Part shown: positions 1 to 10,432 of the stretch, in pieces
Layout of the letters: each line of letters starts with the position of its first letter
How positions within the stretch are numbered: the first letter of the stretch is position 1
Assembly: GCA_031216915.1 (NCBI GenBank)
Contig: CM062296.1
Coordinates: 794,587,823 to 794,651,822, forward strand
Length of the DNA stretch: 64,000 nucleotides
Direction: 5' to 3'
DNA from: Pictodentalium vernedei
Lineage: Eukaryota; Mollusca; Scaphopoda; Dentaliida; Dentaliidae
Made by a program: the position numbers and the translations under genes
Notes under the pieces: model-generated
Database searches by the model: none
Told to the model about the DNA's origin: nothing
Seen by the model: the letters and a program-made list of their open reading frames with translations, nothing else

Positions 1-304
1 TTGCGTTTGGCGACGGAATCAATCTCCATCGATCATGACAATCACAGGAACAATTTGTTAATCAGATGAAACATAGGTATTCGGTTACCACTTCAAGAGA
101 TTAGAAAACGGAAAATGCAATTACATTATAAACCTAAACGCCCTGGGATGTCGGCTTTATATTTGACCGACCAGTTTGTGATTATTTGGATATTTTGTTG
201 CGGAAATTATTCACGGCGTTCAATACTAACCCTTAGCCTAAAGTAACAGTTGTATTCAACAAGCACTATCTATGAAAGTCTACATTTAAATTTTATTATT
301 TTGT

Positions 305-607
305 TTTCGATTTTGGCCTCAAAAACATCTACCTTTAGAAGATAGGATTTGCAATGCTTCTGATGTTTGTAAGGACGCCGGCGATATGGAATCCGAGATG
401 CATTTTGTCACGGACTGCCCGGCCTATACAAACACCAGGAGACAGTTGTTCGCAATAATTAATAGGAATAATGCAGACTTCACAAATGCAAGCAAACAAG
501 GTCGGTTTGAATTTATTACGAAAAATAATACGGCCTCATTATGTCACACCATCTGCAACATAATCCTGCTGTTCTTCAGGAAAAGAGAAACAGTAATTGC
601 AAAATAG
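305..607 (+). pseudogene. C-terminal fragment of a LINE-type (non-LTR) reverse transcriptase ORF
   Basis: The reading frame is open from about 305, well upstream of the first Met at 386, to the TAG at 605-607. It carries the zinc-knuckle-like tail common at the C-terminus of invertebrate LINE ORF2 proteins: LPLEDRIC, then two further Cys, EMHF, and DCPAYTNTRRQLF. In intact relatives this segment follows the reverse transcriptase fingers/palm/thumb, none of which is visible here, so this is a 5'-truncated copy with no function of its own. Downstream, an AATAAA-like motif near 786 and an A/T-rich tail could be the element's 3' end. Seen: the open frame, Cys/His spacing and EMHF motif. Known: this tail in non-LTR elements. 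Inferred: truncation by incomplete reverse transcription. The clade is not resolved. Confidence 0.7.
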
Positions 608-1344
608 TTGGTCATTAAACTGACCTAGGGTTCTGGCATTATATACTTATATGTATGATACGTTAGCCTTATTTACTACACAAAAATAGCTGTTTCGTTT
701 ATTATTTGTTTCTATATAAATAATCATATCATATCTCTGTTAACTCTTTATGCAATCTGCCTCTCTGTAGGTATTATTTTGCTTGAATAAACTATTACTT
801 TTACTACTCTCGTATATAACTAGTTGAGTGTTGTTAGCCCGTAATTGAGACCTACTCTAAAGTGCAGGTACTGTAACTCAAAGTCTTCAAACTCGCGGAT
901 AGTCCTCATAATTATAATATTTGGATCAAAATTATTTAATCTCAATGGATTTACTTTGTAACAATTTATGGGAGAATGCTTACAGATACTCTCCTATAAA
1001 CTGTAACAAGGCAAAGGCTTGTGAACTGTTCAGGCCATAAAATTTGAGAGGAACGATCTTATCGTTACTCTGGTGGTCATTTAAATGAAAAAAACAGATA
1101 ACCGAAAAGTTGTTCGTCTGGATCTACAAACAGTTCGACAAAAAGTTGTGTCTTATCACCTTATTTGATAGCACTGTTTTAAAATGTTTCTGTGGGAAGA
1201 CCCCTCTCTTCAAGGCTCAAACTCCCTAAGACAGCTGACGCTCTCTGTGCTTACCGCAGATACTTTCGAAATCTGTGAACTGTCATACAGTAAGGCCATG
1301 GGGGACGGTTCAAAATCCATGAGTTGTCATTTTTTCCATGCATA
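608..1344. other. A/T-rich non-coding stretch
   Basis: This follows the LINE fragment and probably includes its 3' untranslated sequence up to about 800. I see no further repeat ends, RNA gene or credible exon. The open frame at 1184-1393 runs into the palindrome at 1345 and shows no family motif. Confidence 0.4.
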
Positions 1345-1465
1345 TAATTCAGAGATGATCCGCTATGACACCCAGCAAAATTTCCACCAATGAAGCACCG
1401 GGATTACCCCGGTGCTTCATTGGTGGAAATTTCGCAAGGTGCCATAGTGGATCATCTCTGAATTA
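1345..1465. repeat. 121-bp palindromic element (hairpin)
   Basis: Arms of about 55 bp starting TAATTCAGAGATGATCC on the left and ending GGATCATCTCTGAATTA on the right meet at a short centre near 1401-1406 (CACCGG..CCGGTG). A few mismatches and a small size difference separate the arms. It directly abuts the Tc1-like element that begins at 1466, so one element probably inserted at the other's edge. Confidence 0.75.
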
Positions 1466-3364
1466 CACTATTCCAAAAAAGTAGGGGATATTTGATAAAA
1501 GTGTGATATATGAAGAAATATATTTATATGTTCATCAAAAAGACAGGTGAGGCATTTCACTGTCACATCTGGTGAATGATTTCAGCGATAGTTGGGTGTC
1601 TGACAAGCACAGATTCCACGCACGGAGCTGTGGAAGACATGAACGGTCAGTCGGAGGATTTGTCACATTCAGTCCAAGACCTCAATACCTTGTAAATCCT
1701 CCTCGGTTCGCGAGACAAGCGCGGAACTGACGTGACATATTCCTCACCAAACGTCCAATATCAGCTTGACTGGTGTTATTCCATTCTTTTTGCAGTGCAG
1801 CGCGAGTTCCAGCGATTTGGATAAGGGGCTGTTGGCGTTGTCGTGGGCGTCTGTCAAGCATATCCCAGACATGCTGATTGGTGAAAGGTCTGGACTTAGT
1901 GCTGGCCAACGCATTGTAGAGATCTTCTGCTCTTGGAGGAACTCTGTAGCGACACGGGGCCTTGTGCTCTCGCATTGTCATCTTGGGAAATGAATCGACG
2001 GCCGTGACGTCGCGCAAATGGCACCACGTGAGCTGCTAACATGTTGGCACGGTAGTACTACCCCGTGGCACGCCCGTGGATGACATGTAATGCTGTTCTG
2101 TTTGTCATGGTTATGCCTCCCCACACCATAACCGAGCCACTACCAAAACGATCGTGCTGTATAACGGTCACGTCATGGTATCGTTCGTTCCGCCGCCGCC
2201 AAACTCTGTTTCGCGTATCGTGGAAGTCGAGAGTGAACCTCGATTCATCGGAAAACATGACGTTGCTCCACCGACGATTGTCCCAGTGCTGTCGTGCACC
2301 ACACCAGTTACGCCTTGGTGCGATGTGACGTTCAGTCAAACGTGGAATTATTCGAGATCGTCGAGCGTACAAATTCCAGCTGTGCAGGCGATTTCGGATA
2401 GTCTAATCTCTGACTCGCGCATGTGTCGCTCAGTGCAGCTGCTGTCCAATTTCTGAGGCACTTTGATGGCGGTTACGTAATGCTGTGGTTCGGATGAAGC
2501 GATCCTGGTTAGCAATTGTCGCCCTTGGACGACCTGACCGACGTCACTCTGTCATGAACATTTCCTGTCTGACGATAGCGTGGCCAGAACCTGCTAATCA
2601 CTGATTGTGTAACGTTGAGAATTTGAGCCACTGCAGTCTGTCTGTTGCCAGCTTCCAACATGCCAGAGGCACGTAAACGTTCGTCACGTATCCGTCTTCG
2701 TGTAACTCAAAAGTTACGTTTCGACCAGACACTATTGATGAACGAGTTTATACCAAGAAAATGTCAGGATGTTAGAAGCGGCGGCAATGGGTTCGGAGAA
2801 ATATTTAACCCTTTCTCTAATCCACTAATTTTATTCCTCAATGTTTCTCTGTTATACAATAATTCTCTCTCTTTCTCTCTATCTAACATTCGTTATTTTT
2901 CATCTATATTCGACTGTTACATTTTACATACTGCCCAGTTGGTCTGGGAACCTAGAATATCCATGCCTGTGTTTCGAAACATTATATTTTCTTATCAGCT
3001 CATTTCCTATTGCTAATGATGTGATGCTGGGACAATATTTGTCAACTTGACGTTTCAATAGACCAGATGTTCTTCTCTGTTATGTATTCATTCTAGATGA
3101 AAGAGTGTTTAAAGTATTTAGAATATTAACCCTAACAAAAAGAACGATGAGACATCCGAAAAAGCCGGTCCAGTACAAATGAAAATTTCAAAACGTACCC
3201 CACATACCCTAACGCAGTAATCGCGCGAAATACCTGCCGGTGACATCATTCATCATCCACACTAAACTTGGTAACACAGTGATGTGTCCAATCACGCGTA
3301 GCCAATACCATTTTTCGAAAATATCAACATCAGTTTGGATATCCCCTACTCTTTTTGAATAGTA
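1466..3364 (-). mobile_element. Tc1/mariner-like transposon, decayed, with terminal inverted repeats
   Basis: The left end CACTATTCCAAAAAAGTAGG and the inverted right end (minus strand TACTATTCAAAAAGAGTAGG) are about 25-28 bp matching termini. They are flanked by TA on both sides (1464-1465 and 3365-3366), the target duplication of the Tc1/mariner superfamily. The 1.9 kb length is usual for Tc1. The single transposase gene lies on the minus strand (about 2750 to 1682) and is broken. About 600 bp on the right side, before the transposase start, is non-coding and A/T-rich. The element could only move if supplied with transposase in trans. Confidence 0.85.
1682..2750 (-). pseudogene. Tc1-like transposase pseudogene (DDE/D family)
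   Basis: Read on the minus strand, 2720-2590 encodes a paired-like helix-turn-helix region (RIRDERLRASGMLEAG, then TAVAQILNVTQSVISRFW). A frameshift follows, then two in-frame stops near 2430-2400, then a long open part (2372-2058) with NVMFSDESRFTLDF holding the first catalytic Asp and GSGSVMVWGGI. Another frameshift lies near 2040. The last part (2017-1682) retains NQHVWDMLDRRPRQRQQ and NNTSQADIGRLVRNM, but the second Asp motif (QDNARPH type) and the third (SPDLNPIEH type) are degraded or missing. Catalysis is therefore impossible from this copy. Seen: motifs and breaks. Known: Tc1 transposase layout. The superfamily is certain; the subfamily is not. Confidence 0.88.
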
Positions 3365-3634
3365 TATATTTCCACCCGTAGATTTTAACCGGCCCACGAC
3401 GGCTGTACTGTAATGAGTCCCCTTTATTATATCCAGATGAACGGTAAATAGGTTATCTCAAAATTCGAGATTTTATTCTCTGTGAACGCAGTTTGACGAT
3501 AAAAATAATTCAGTACTCTACCAGTTAACTCTTATTCAGAGTCGAGTACCCTGTTTGATACCCTTTCCCTCTTGTCCTCAGATGCTTGCACCCTTGCTTC
3601 CACGTTAATGATTCTGCATATGCGTAGAACTTTG

Positions 3635-3735
3635 ACACGCGTGTGCATGGGTTTATCGATATGGCACGAGGGTCAGCGCGGAAGGATAAAGCGAGAGGCC
3701 GCAAGTGTCATATCGATTAACCCATTCACACGCGT
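3635..3735. repeat. Palindromic repeat with ACACGCGTGTG ends
   Basis: The left arm (ACGCGTGTGCATGGG, then TTTATCGATATGGCAC) is mirrored by the right arm (GTGTCATATCGATTAACCC, then ATTCACACGCGTGTG). Arms are about 35 bp with a 30 bp spacer. No clear target duplication was found. It is probably a small foldback element. Confidence 0.6.
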
Positions 3736-3878
3736 GTGTCGTTCTGTGTTTATGACATGCCTTCGCGTCTATGAAAAAACATTATTTGAAGGACACTCAG
3801 CAATTTATTTGACAAACATCAACGAAAAGAACATATTTTATCGCCATCCAAATTTGCGAGGGGAACCCGTGTTACTAT

Positions 3879-3952
3879 TTCGTCCCCCGAGTTCCAGTGT
3901 GTTCTATGTGCCTACTGGCACATAGAACACATTGGAACTCAGGGGACGATTT
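3879..3952. repeat. Family H hairpin (TCGTCCCC..GGGGACGA), copy 1
   Basis: A nearly perfect hairpin with arms of about 34 bp: GAGTTCCAGTGTGTTCTATG and its complement meet at GTGCCTACTGGCAC. Near-identical hairpins occur at 16289-16365 and 30160-30228, so this is a dispersed mobile repeat and not a terminator. No target duplication was resolved. Confidence 0.75.
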
Positions 3953-4818
3953 TCAGGTATCGCTATGGATTCAAATTGTAATTGCTTTACACAATTTGTA
4001 GAAAATTCCAGTGACATTCGCTTCTTTTTAAAAATAGTCTGTCAATGATTTCCGTTCCGCACATATGTGCGGAACAGATTTTCATTTTCCACATGGTTTA
4101 GTGTTGCTGTAAATGGGGATCACATAGAATAGAAGCGCAATAAATTCGTTTATACTGAAGCATCTTTATTATTGGGGAGGTTTCGAAACTCGCGTTTTGT
4201 AATTGCGGATATGGATACGTCAACAAAAACTGTGCACTCTCAAAGCGTTATCGTTACTTATTAACCGCGATAATCGATAGATGTTCGTCCGTTTAATCAA
4301 TTCCACAAGTCCACAGAAATATGTTTCTAAGGAAATGAAGAGGCACTATACGTATTAAAACATTATGTCGCACGCCCATAGAATATCTCATCATTTTGAA
4401 TTTTAGCTGTAACCTCGACTGATTGATATAATCATATAACAGATGCAAATATAACCGTATGCTTGATTTTGCAAAATCTCTATTTTAATATTTTCTCATA
4501 TCGGGTAATTTCATTGAAAAAAACGGCGAGGGTAGAGACGATTACTGCAAAACTATAGCCCGACAAACCATGGATTGAACCAAGCTCAACCCATTCCACC
4601 AATAGCAAAAATCTTTATTCATTCTTAAAGCTTGGTGGGAATCATCCGTCTTTTGGAATAAAACCGTCTCATTTTAGAGTATAAGAACATTTGTTAACTT
4701 CTGAGGAGCTACTTCGAAAACAGTGTTTCCTACAGCCTAATTGTCTTCTAACTGTTTAAATTAGAACTATGCCTTCTGCAGATATGCAAGATCCAAATAG
4801 CTGTTTACCTCTCAAAAC
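3953..4818. other. A/T-rich non-coding stretch
   Basis: Only a short palindrome (TTCCGCACATATGTGCGGAA, about 4052-4074) stands out. There is no exon with splice borders and no RNA gene. Confidence 0.35.
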
Positions 4819-5139
4819 TTGATTATTAAAGGCAATCATTTCACTGTAGACCATGAAATAATTGACCAGCTCTCATCATCTGAGAGCTGCGACTGCAACG
4901 CGTTCACCCTCCCCACCCCACCTCACATGCAGTGTACCATCTCATTGAAAGAAGGATCGTCGGAAAGAACCGGCAAACACGGAAACATAAGATTTTGGGT
5001 GCCTCCATCTCCTCCAATAAAAACATGGGCGCCTCACCTTAAGAAACACGAGCACCACTCCTGGAAGAACACAAGTTGTATGTATCTGGACAGCCCCCTT
5101 TATCCGGACTTTTGCCGGTGTAACGTTTCCAGTGAAAAA

Positions 5140-5219
5140 CCTCAAAAATAAAAAAAATAGTTATTCGAGAATTTTTTTTTGTAAGTGTCGTCTGCTTTTC
5201 ATTTTAGGTAAAGGGTTAA
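5140..5219 (-). mobile_element. Family A TTAA element, solo terminal arm
   Basis: Only one arm is present: CTCAAAAATA, then TAGTTATTCGAGAATT, then AAGTGTCGTCTGC, then TTAGGTAAAGGGTTAA at 5204-5219. It matches the arm of full copies such as 48142-48397 and ends in the TTAA target. The hairpin core and the other arm are missing. The upstream open frame at 4819-5151 overlaps this arm and is not supported as a gene. Confidence 0.65.
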
Positions 5220-5348
5220 AGGCAATTTCGCTCAATGCTCTTTAGCTCATTTGAAGAAATCATCATCCACGTTCCTGGCATTCCACGTATATCTAACAAT
5301 GGTCAAGACGGCGGCACTCATTTTTTCGAGATGTTTCGAAGATCCATA

Positions 5349-5785
5349 CTAGCCGTAAGTTAATACAACGCATTCGGTTTGTAAGTAGAAATAAGGGCTA
5401 ACAGTATATCATTCCAGTGCGAGAAAACCGATATTCTCTAACCCGAACTCCATTCAATCTGCTGCTGACAAGTTGTGTATGTACTGTTTGCATACTACAG
5501 TAAAGTAAAACTATAGTTACGTATGTATCGACATGGCTTTAGGTATCTGGAATGGGAATGGTAGAAGATCGATGGGAAAGGTGGGTTTCTTCTTGACAAT
5601 GTTTTCCGCGGTTGACGGTTGACGTTGCCACTGACTCCGGGACGACATCGTGTGCACGCAAAATCAGAGAATCCGACATTACTTTGTTCGGGTTAGATAA
5701 TATCGGTTTTCTCGCACTGGAATGATATACTGTTAGCCCTTATTTCTACTTACCAACCGAATGCGTTGTATTACCTTACGGCTAG
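5349..5785. mobile_element. Foldback/MITE with about 105-bp inverted repeats
   Basis: The left arm (CTAGCCGTAAGTTAATACAA, continuing to about 5453) is repeated inverted at 5687-5785 with only a few mismatches. The arms include GCGAGAAAACCGATATT and its complement. The 230 bp centre shows no open frame of note. Long arms and a short non-coding centre fit a non-autonomous DNA transposon. The flanks show no convincing target duplication. Confidence 0.75.
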
Positions 5786-5814
5786 ACATAAAAGTAGTAG
5801 TGTATGTATGGATC

Positions 5815-6250
5815 GGCCCCGGTTGGGGAACCCCGGAAGTAACGTCATGTCACGTGACCTGGTGGTGGCATGATGTATTGTCATGGTAACCCGCCTGAGC
5901 GGCAATCTTGTGACGTCATCTCCATAGTGATGCGTGGTGTTAGTGCGCATGCGCAGCGTGTGTTATTAGGGTGATACGTGTTTTCGTCGTCAGCAGCATG
6001 TCTCGCACGTTTCACCCCTTATTTGGATGACCTCGGTGGATGACCTCGGAAGTGACGTCATGTCACGTGACCTAGTGGCGCCATGTTGTGTTGTCATGGT
6101 AACCCACGTGAGCGGCCATGTTGTGACGTCATCCCCATAGTGATACGTGGTGTTAGTGTGCATGCGCAGCGCGTGTTGTTAGGGTGATACGTGTTTCCGT
6201 CGTCCATTTTGTATACTGGAGGCCGCCATCTTGGTTTCTATGGTAGCAAG
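5815..6250. repeat. Tandem repeat of about 210-220 bp, two units, with TGACGTCA/CACGTG motifs
   Basis: Two diverged units start near 5828 and 6047. Each carries AAGT(A/G)ACGTCATGTCACGTGACC, CATGGTAACC, TTGTGACGTCATC, GCGCATGCGCAGC-like and GGGTGATACGTGTTT segments in the same order. The unit contains CRE-like and E-box-like palindromes, but I see no transcription unit to regulate. It forms the left arm of a larger inverted repeat with 7459-7610. Confidence 0.65.
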
Positions 6251-6699
6251 TGATTGCTATGTTACCCAAAGGCCTACAACAAGACATGGGTATGTTCGGA
6301 GGGTGTGTTCGATTCAATCGAATGTATCACGAATTACCGCAAACTACCCGACAAGTTGTATTATTTCTAATTCTTTCAGAATTCTCTGCATCTATCTATA
6401 TATGCAATAATTTTCGTCTATCTGACCATGTTCCTTTGTTCTGGAGTATACCCCAGTAGCGTAGTAGAGCCTATCAACTGGAACAGTTTTGCTTATTGTT
6501 ACTATATTTAGCAATTTCTGGTCTATTCTTGTTAGTTCTGACCCTATTCCAAGTAGTCTTGTTATTTTATTTATATACATCATTTATATAGATTATAACT
6601 AACCAATCAGATTGCTTGATTTCCCATAATCTGTATGCAGAGTTATCTCCCCTTCTTACAACGGAGTCGTATCCGATTCTCATCATTTCTATATCCAAA

Positions 6700-7060
6700 G
6701 GCCATATCCCCACGCACCCCAATTTCGGCACCCCTTTTTGTCGTATGAGGCCATGAGGGCTATGTAAAAGCCCTCAATGAGTCCTGATATATTATGCCTC
6801 ATAGCCTCATTGAATTTTGAGGTTATGAGGACCATTAAAAATCCCTCAATGAGGTATAATTTACTACGACTCTTAGCCTCATTTCAGTATTTGAGGATAC
6901 CTATGGCCTGGTATTGTATTATTCGAGGATACCAATCGAGGATACCTTTTGGAGAATCCCTTTTTTTGTCGTATGAGGCCATGAGGACCATGAGTAATCC
7001 CTCGATGAGGTGTAATGTAGTCTTACCAACCGCTTCCATCTTGTCGCCAAAGCTCCAAGG
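6700..7060. repeat. Block of GAGGCCATGAGGGC / GCCCTCAATGAGG repeats
   Basis: Short units pairing TATGAGGCCATGAGG with CCCTCAATGAGG, followed by TTTACTA..CTTAGCCTCAT, are repeated two to three times here and again at 8280-8680. Each unit can form a small stem. Open frames across the block are by-products of the repeats. Confidence 0.6.
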
Positions 7061-7174
7061 CCACTACTGGTCTATGGTCTATTTGCCCTACCATTAGCTT
7101 CTACAACAGTATTGTTCCATTGTGGCATTGTACCAGTACTATTGGCTTCTGTTATTCTGTCCCATATCTCATCA

Positions 7175-7379
7175 GTAGGTGGTAAATGAGAGTTCTAGGA
7201 CAGAATTTTTCATAAACTGTACACGTACATGTACGTGTACCGCCATAGGGATTCGGTGTTAAATCGTGTACAGAGTGTAAAAAATGTCGTTTTTTCATGG
7301 TGTCCCAGAACTCTCGGTGTTTTTTTGACAGTGTACAGTTTTTGAAAATTCTGTCCTAGAACTCTCATTTACCACCTAC
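7175..7379. mobile_element. 205-bp MITE with about 48-bp inverted ends
   Basis: The left end GTAGGTGGTAAATGAGAGTT, then CTAGGACAGAATTTTTCA, is mirrored by the right end closing at 7379 (ACTCTCATTTACCACCTAC). The flanks TCTCATCA (left) and TCTCATCC (right) match at 7 of 8 bases, consistent with an 8-bp target duplication, although a 6-bp reading is also possible. The superfamily is unassigned. Confidence 0.75.
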
Positions 7380-7619
7380 TCTCATCCATTACTTCCTAGC
7401 TATACCTATCTCAGTCTCGACTATAACATTGATCAAGGTTGAATCAGATTTCCCCTGTATAAGCAAAACTGTTGCAATTGATAGGCTCTATTATATACAA
7501 AATGGACGACGGAAACACGTATCACCCATCACTAGGTCACGTGACATGACGTCACTTCCGAGGTCATCCACCGAGGTCATCCAAATAAGGGGTGAAACGT
7601 GCCAGACATACTACTGTCG

Positions 7620-8275
7620 TCCATTTTGTATACTGGAGGCCGCCATCTTGGTTTCTATGGTAGCACGTGGTTGCTATGTGATCCAAAGGCATATAATAGG
7701 ATAGGGGTATGTTCGGAAGGTATGTTCGATTGAATCGGAGTATCACGAATTACCACAAACAACCCGACAATCCCTCCAAATCACTGAAATTGAACTTATT
7801 TACTACGGATTCCCCATTTTATCGGCTTAGCACGTAGTGCTATGATACCGGGGGGCACAGGGGGTGAGTTCGATTGAATAGGAGTATTTTTCTGGCTTGG
7901 CTTTTTCCCCAGAATGCTCGTTTAATTCATAGAATTACCACAAACAACCCCCGACAAGTTGTACTATTTCGAAGAATCTTTTTATTTGGATTCGTATTCC
8001 ATAATGTTACCCCCGACAAGTTGTACTATTTCGAATTCTTTCAGAATCCTTTTGAGGTCCGCCATACTTTGGCTTATAATAGTAGTGCTATGGTACCGAG
8101 AAGGGGTGGGGGAGGGGGGGGGTGGTGGGACGTTCCTTTGCACTAGAGTATGTTCGGGTTCAGATTTTTCCCCCAGAATCTTTTTATTTGGATCCGTACT
8201 CCATAATGGTTTGGTTTTTTTTTCCAAAGGCCCATGGAACCCCCTTTTTATGAAACGTCTCTTGTTATGGAATCC
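7620..8275. repeat. Dispersed repeat: CCCGACAAGTTGTA..TTTCAGAAT blocks and second copy of the 6205-6370 segment
   Basis: 7619-7780 repeats 6205-6370 in direct orientation (TATACTGGAGGCCGCCATC, then GGTTTCTATGGTAGCA, then TATGTTCG). CCCGACAAGTTGTACTATTT occurs at about 7949 and 8012, with a diverged form at 6349. A G-rich tract lies at 8104-8131. There is no gene. Confidence 0.55.
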
Positions 8276-8700
8276 TTTTTTGTCGTATGAGGCCATGAGG
8301 GCCATGAGAAAGCCCTCAATGGGGCCTCATTTACTATCCCTCTTAGCCTCATTTTCTTTTGAAGGCATGAGGGCCATGAAAAAATCCCTCAACGAGGCCT
8401 CATTTACTACCTTGGCCTCATCGGTATGTAACAGCCATATCCCCAGGGACCCCAATTTCAGCACCCCTTTTTGGAAAACATATGGTTTTGTCATATGAGG
8501 CCCTGAGGGCTATGCAAAAGCCCTCAATGAGGCCTCATTTACTATCCCTCATAGCCTCGTTTTCTTTTGAGGGCATGAGGGCCATAAGAAAAGCCCTCTA
8601 TGAGGTATAATTTACTATTCCTCTTATCCTCATCTCGGTATTTAACAGCCATATCCCTAGGCACCCCAATTTCGGCACCCTTTTTTGGAAAACTCGGTGG
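8276..8700. repeat. Second GAGGCCATGAGGGC repeat block
   Basis: Four to five diverged units of the same motif pair as 6700-7060, interleaved with the segment CACCCCAATTTC(G/A)GCACCC (about 8449, 8665 and 6715). The order of the two motif types is conserved, so a composite unit was duplicated. Confidence 0.6.
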
Positions 8701-9800
8701 TGTCCAGAAATGGGATCACAACTCGCCGGCTAAGCCGGCTCGTTGAAATTCCATTCTGGCCACTACCTCGAATTTGATACAAATCACAGGACATGCACAT
8801 TATCACAATTCATTTATCTAACAATTCTGTCACATAAACAGATTAAATCTTAAATTATTAATACAGTTTTGGGACATAATGTTGGGCGAGAATTTAAAAA
8901 AAAAAAAAACCCTATATTGTTGTGCACTCTTACAAACAATGAGTAACGCTGTCACTGTAATTTTTAAAGTTGTGTTGTCAAATTATTCACTCTGTGTCAC
9001 TTCCTTTGATGATCCGCTTGAATTTACGAGTGTGCGACTTAGGCACATCCTCGGGAACCGGGTAGGTGTAATATTAAATTGTACAGTTTATATTTATTGT
9101 GGGGTGGGGGATGGAATCATTGGCAGTTAATACTTCTGTCGCTAACTGTAATTTTGCTTTGTTTTGAAGTCGATCACTGAAACGCACATAGAATGTATTC
9201 ATGCGCGTGTTATGATAGCCCGTCGCGTTCCCGGAAACGAGTCGTCTATATGATACGGAATCAGAATGAGTCGTCTATATGATGCGGAATCGGAACACAT
9301 TATGTGATAAGTACCGTTTTTCGTGGTTTTCGGGCCAAAATCTATATGATTTTTAGATAAAATTACGGAACACGGCTCTTATTGATTGCGTGGAACAGCA
9401 ATCAACGACTCCTGTTTTAGTTTTCCCTGTATTTCACGCGCGCCTTCTGCGCATGGGAAATACAAAAAAGCTTCCATTCGGGTTGTTAACACCACGACCA
9501 CCCGTACTCAACCCTCGTTGCTTTCTGTGGTGTTTTTTGTCACCGCGCACCCATTTGAGCATTCAACGGCTAAGTGTCTTATTTGAGGACACAACGCCAA
9601 GTAGTGCGCATCATGACCGAAACACAACCTTTCGATCACGGGCACAATGTTCTGAGTAATGAGCCACTGCGCCATCGGGTCAGATGTTAGAAGTATATAA
9701 TAATACAGCATGAATCAAGAGACATACCCCGCAAGCTTCTCGCTCTGACGAAATGTGTCCTGAAAATTCGACCATTTTGAAAACATAGCATGGATGGGGT
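8701..9800. other. Non-coding stretch with a two-copy 29-bp tandem
   Basis: The segment GAGTCGTCTATATGAT(A/G)CGG is duplicated in tandem at about 9238-9297. Several short open frames (8879, 9386, 9508) overlap one another on both strands and lack splice borders or motifs. Nothing else is supported. Confidence 0.35.
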
Positions 9801-10052
9801 TTAACCCTTTACCTAACGTAGAAAGCAGACGACACTTGCAAAAATAATTCTTGAATAACTAATTTTTTTCATTTTTTGTCTCAAAAACATAGGTTATGAC
9901 CCCTCGTTGGAACGAGCTCGACGAGCTCGTTCCAACGAGGGGTCATAACCTATGTTTTTGAGACAAAAAATGAAAAAAATAATGAAAATTAATTGGCGAT
10001 TTTTGAGAATAGCGCTGGCCGGTTTTGGCCGTTACGTTGGGTAAAGGGTTAA
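9801..10052 (+). mobile_element. Family A TTAA hairpin element, complete copy
   Basis: The ends TTAACCCTTTACCTAACGT and ACGTTGGGTAAAGGGTTAA are inverted and flanked by TTAA, the target of piggyBac-like transposases. Between them lies an arm with GCAGACGACACTTGCAAAA, a core hairpin (about 9866-9972, arms CAAAAACATAGGTTATGACC, then CCTCGTTGGAACGAGCTCG) and a second arm with CGCTGGCCGGTTTTGGCC. It has no coding capacity. The core is almost perfectly palindromic over about 100 bp, much longer than the termini need to be. Confidence 0.9.
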
Positions 10053-10432
10053 GCGCCAGACTTCTGTATGTATATTTGAAAGTTAAGCTAACATCTGTGT
10101 ACTCTCTCTCTGTTTGAAAAAAAACTCTCCACATTCATCTCCGTCAATAAACGCTGACGAGATATCGAACTTCTGTACAACAGATTGCACAGCGGCAATC
10201 ATCAATAACAGCTTGATGTATACGTAAATTTAGCCCTGTTTTAACGTAAACATTTTCTAGTCTATAATAACGGTAAAAACCTTAGTCTGTTTGACACACT
10301 GTAACTTGCATTTCTACTTGTTGAAGATAAAAAGTCACCAGAGAGCGTGTTTGTAAGAGAAACAAGACTGACGTTTGATACATCTATAACAAGAAAAACA
10401 ACGGCGTCATCCAATTTCTTATTGAACAAATC
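10053..10432. other. Spacer, non-coding; target duplication of the SINE at its end
   Basis: No gene is visible. Positions 10421-10432 (ATTGAACAAATC) are one copy of the 12-bp target duplication repeated at 11587-11598. Confidence 0.5.

Larger units (their letters stand above)
6470..7620. repeat. Right half of a large imperfect inverted repeat
   Basis: Segments of 6000-6503 recur inverted between 7459 and 7610, in matching order: TAAGCAAAACTGTT..GATAGGCTCTA, then CAAAATGGACGACGGAAAC, then GGTCACGTGACATGACGTCA, then GGTCATCCAAATAAGGGGTG. Two left-arm blocks (about 6072-6180 and 6216-6468) are missing from the right arm. The centre holds GAGGCCATGAGGG-type tandem blocks and the element at 7175-7379. 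Confidence 0.55.

Noticed and set aside
2065..3016. Plus-strand open frames across the Tc1-like element
   Set aside because: They are antisense shadows of the minus-strand transposase and its leader.
4819..5151. 110-residue plus-strand open frame
   Set aside because: It ends within a family A arm, has no domain and no splice logic.
9866..9972. Strong GC-containing hairpins considered as transcription terminators
   Set aside because: The same hairpin occurs inside a dozen TTAA-flanked elements with no gene upstream, so it is the element core.
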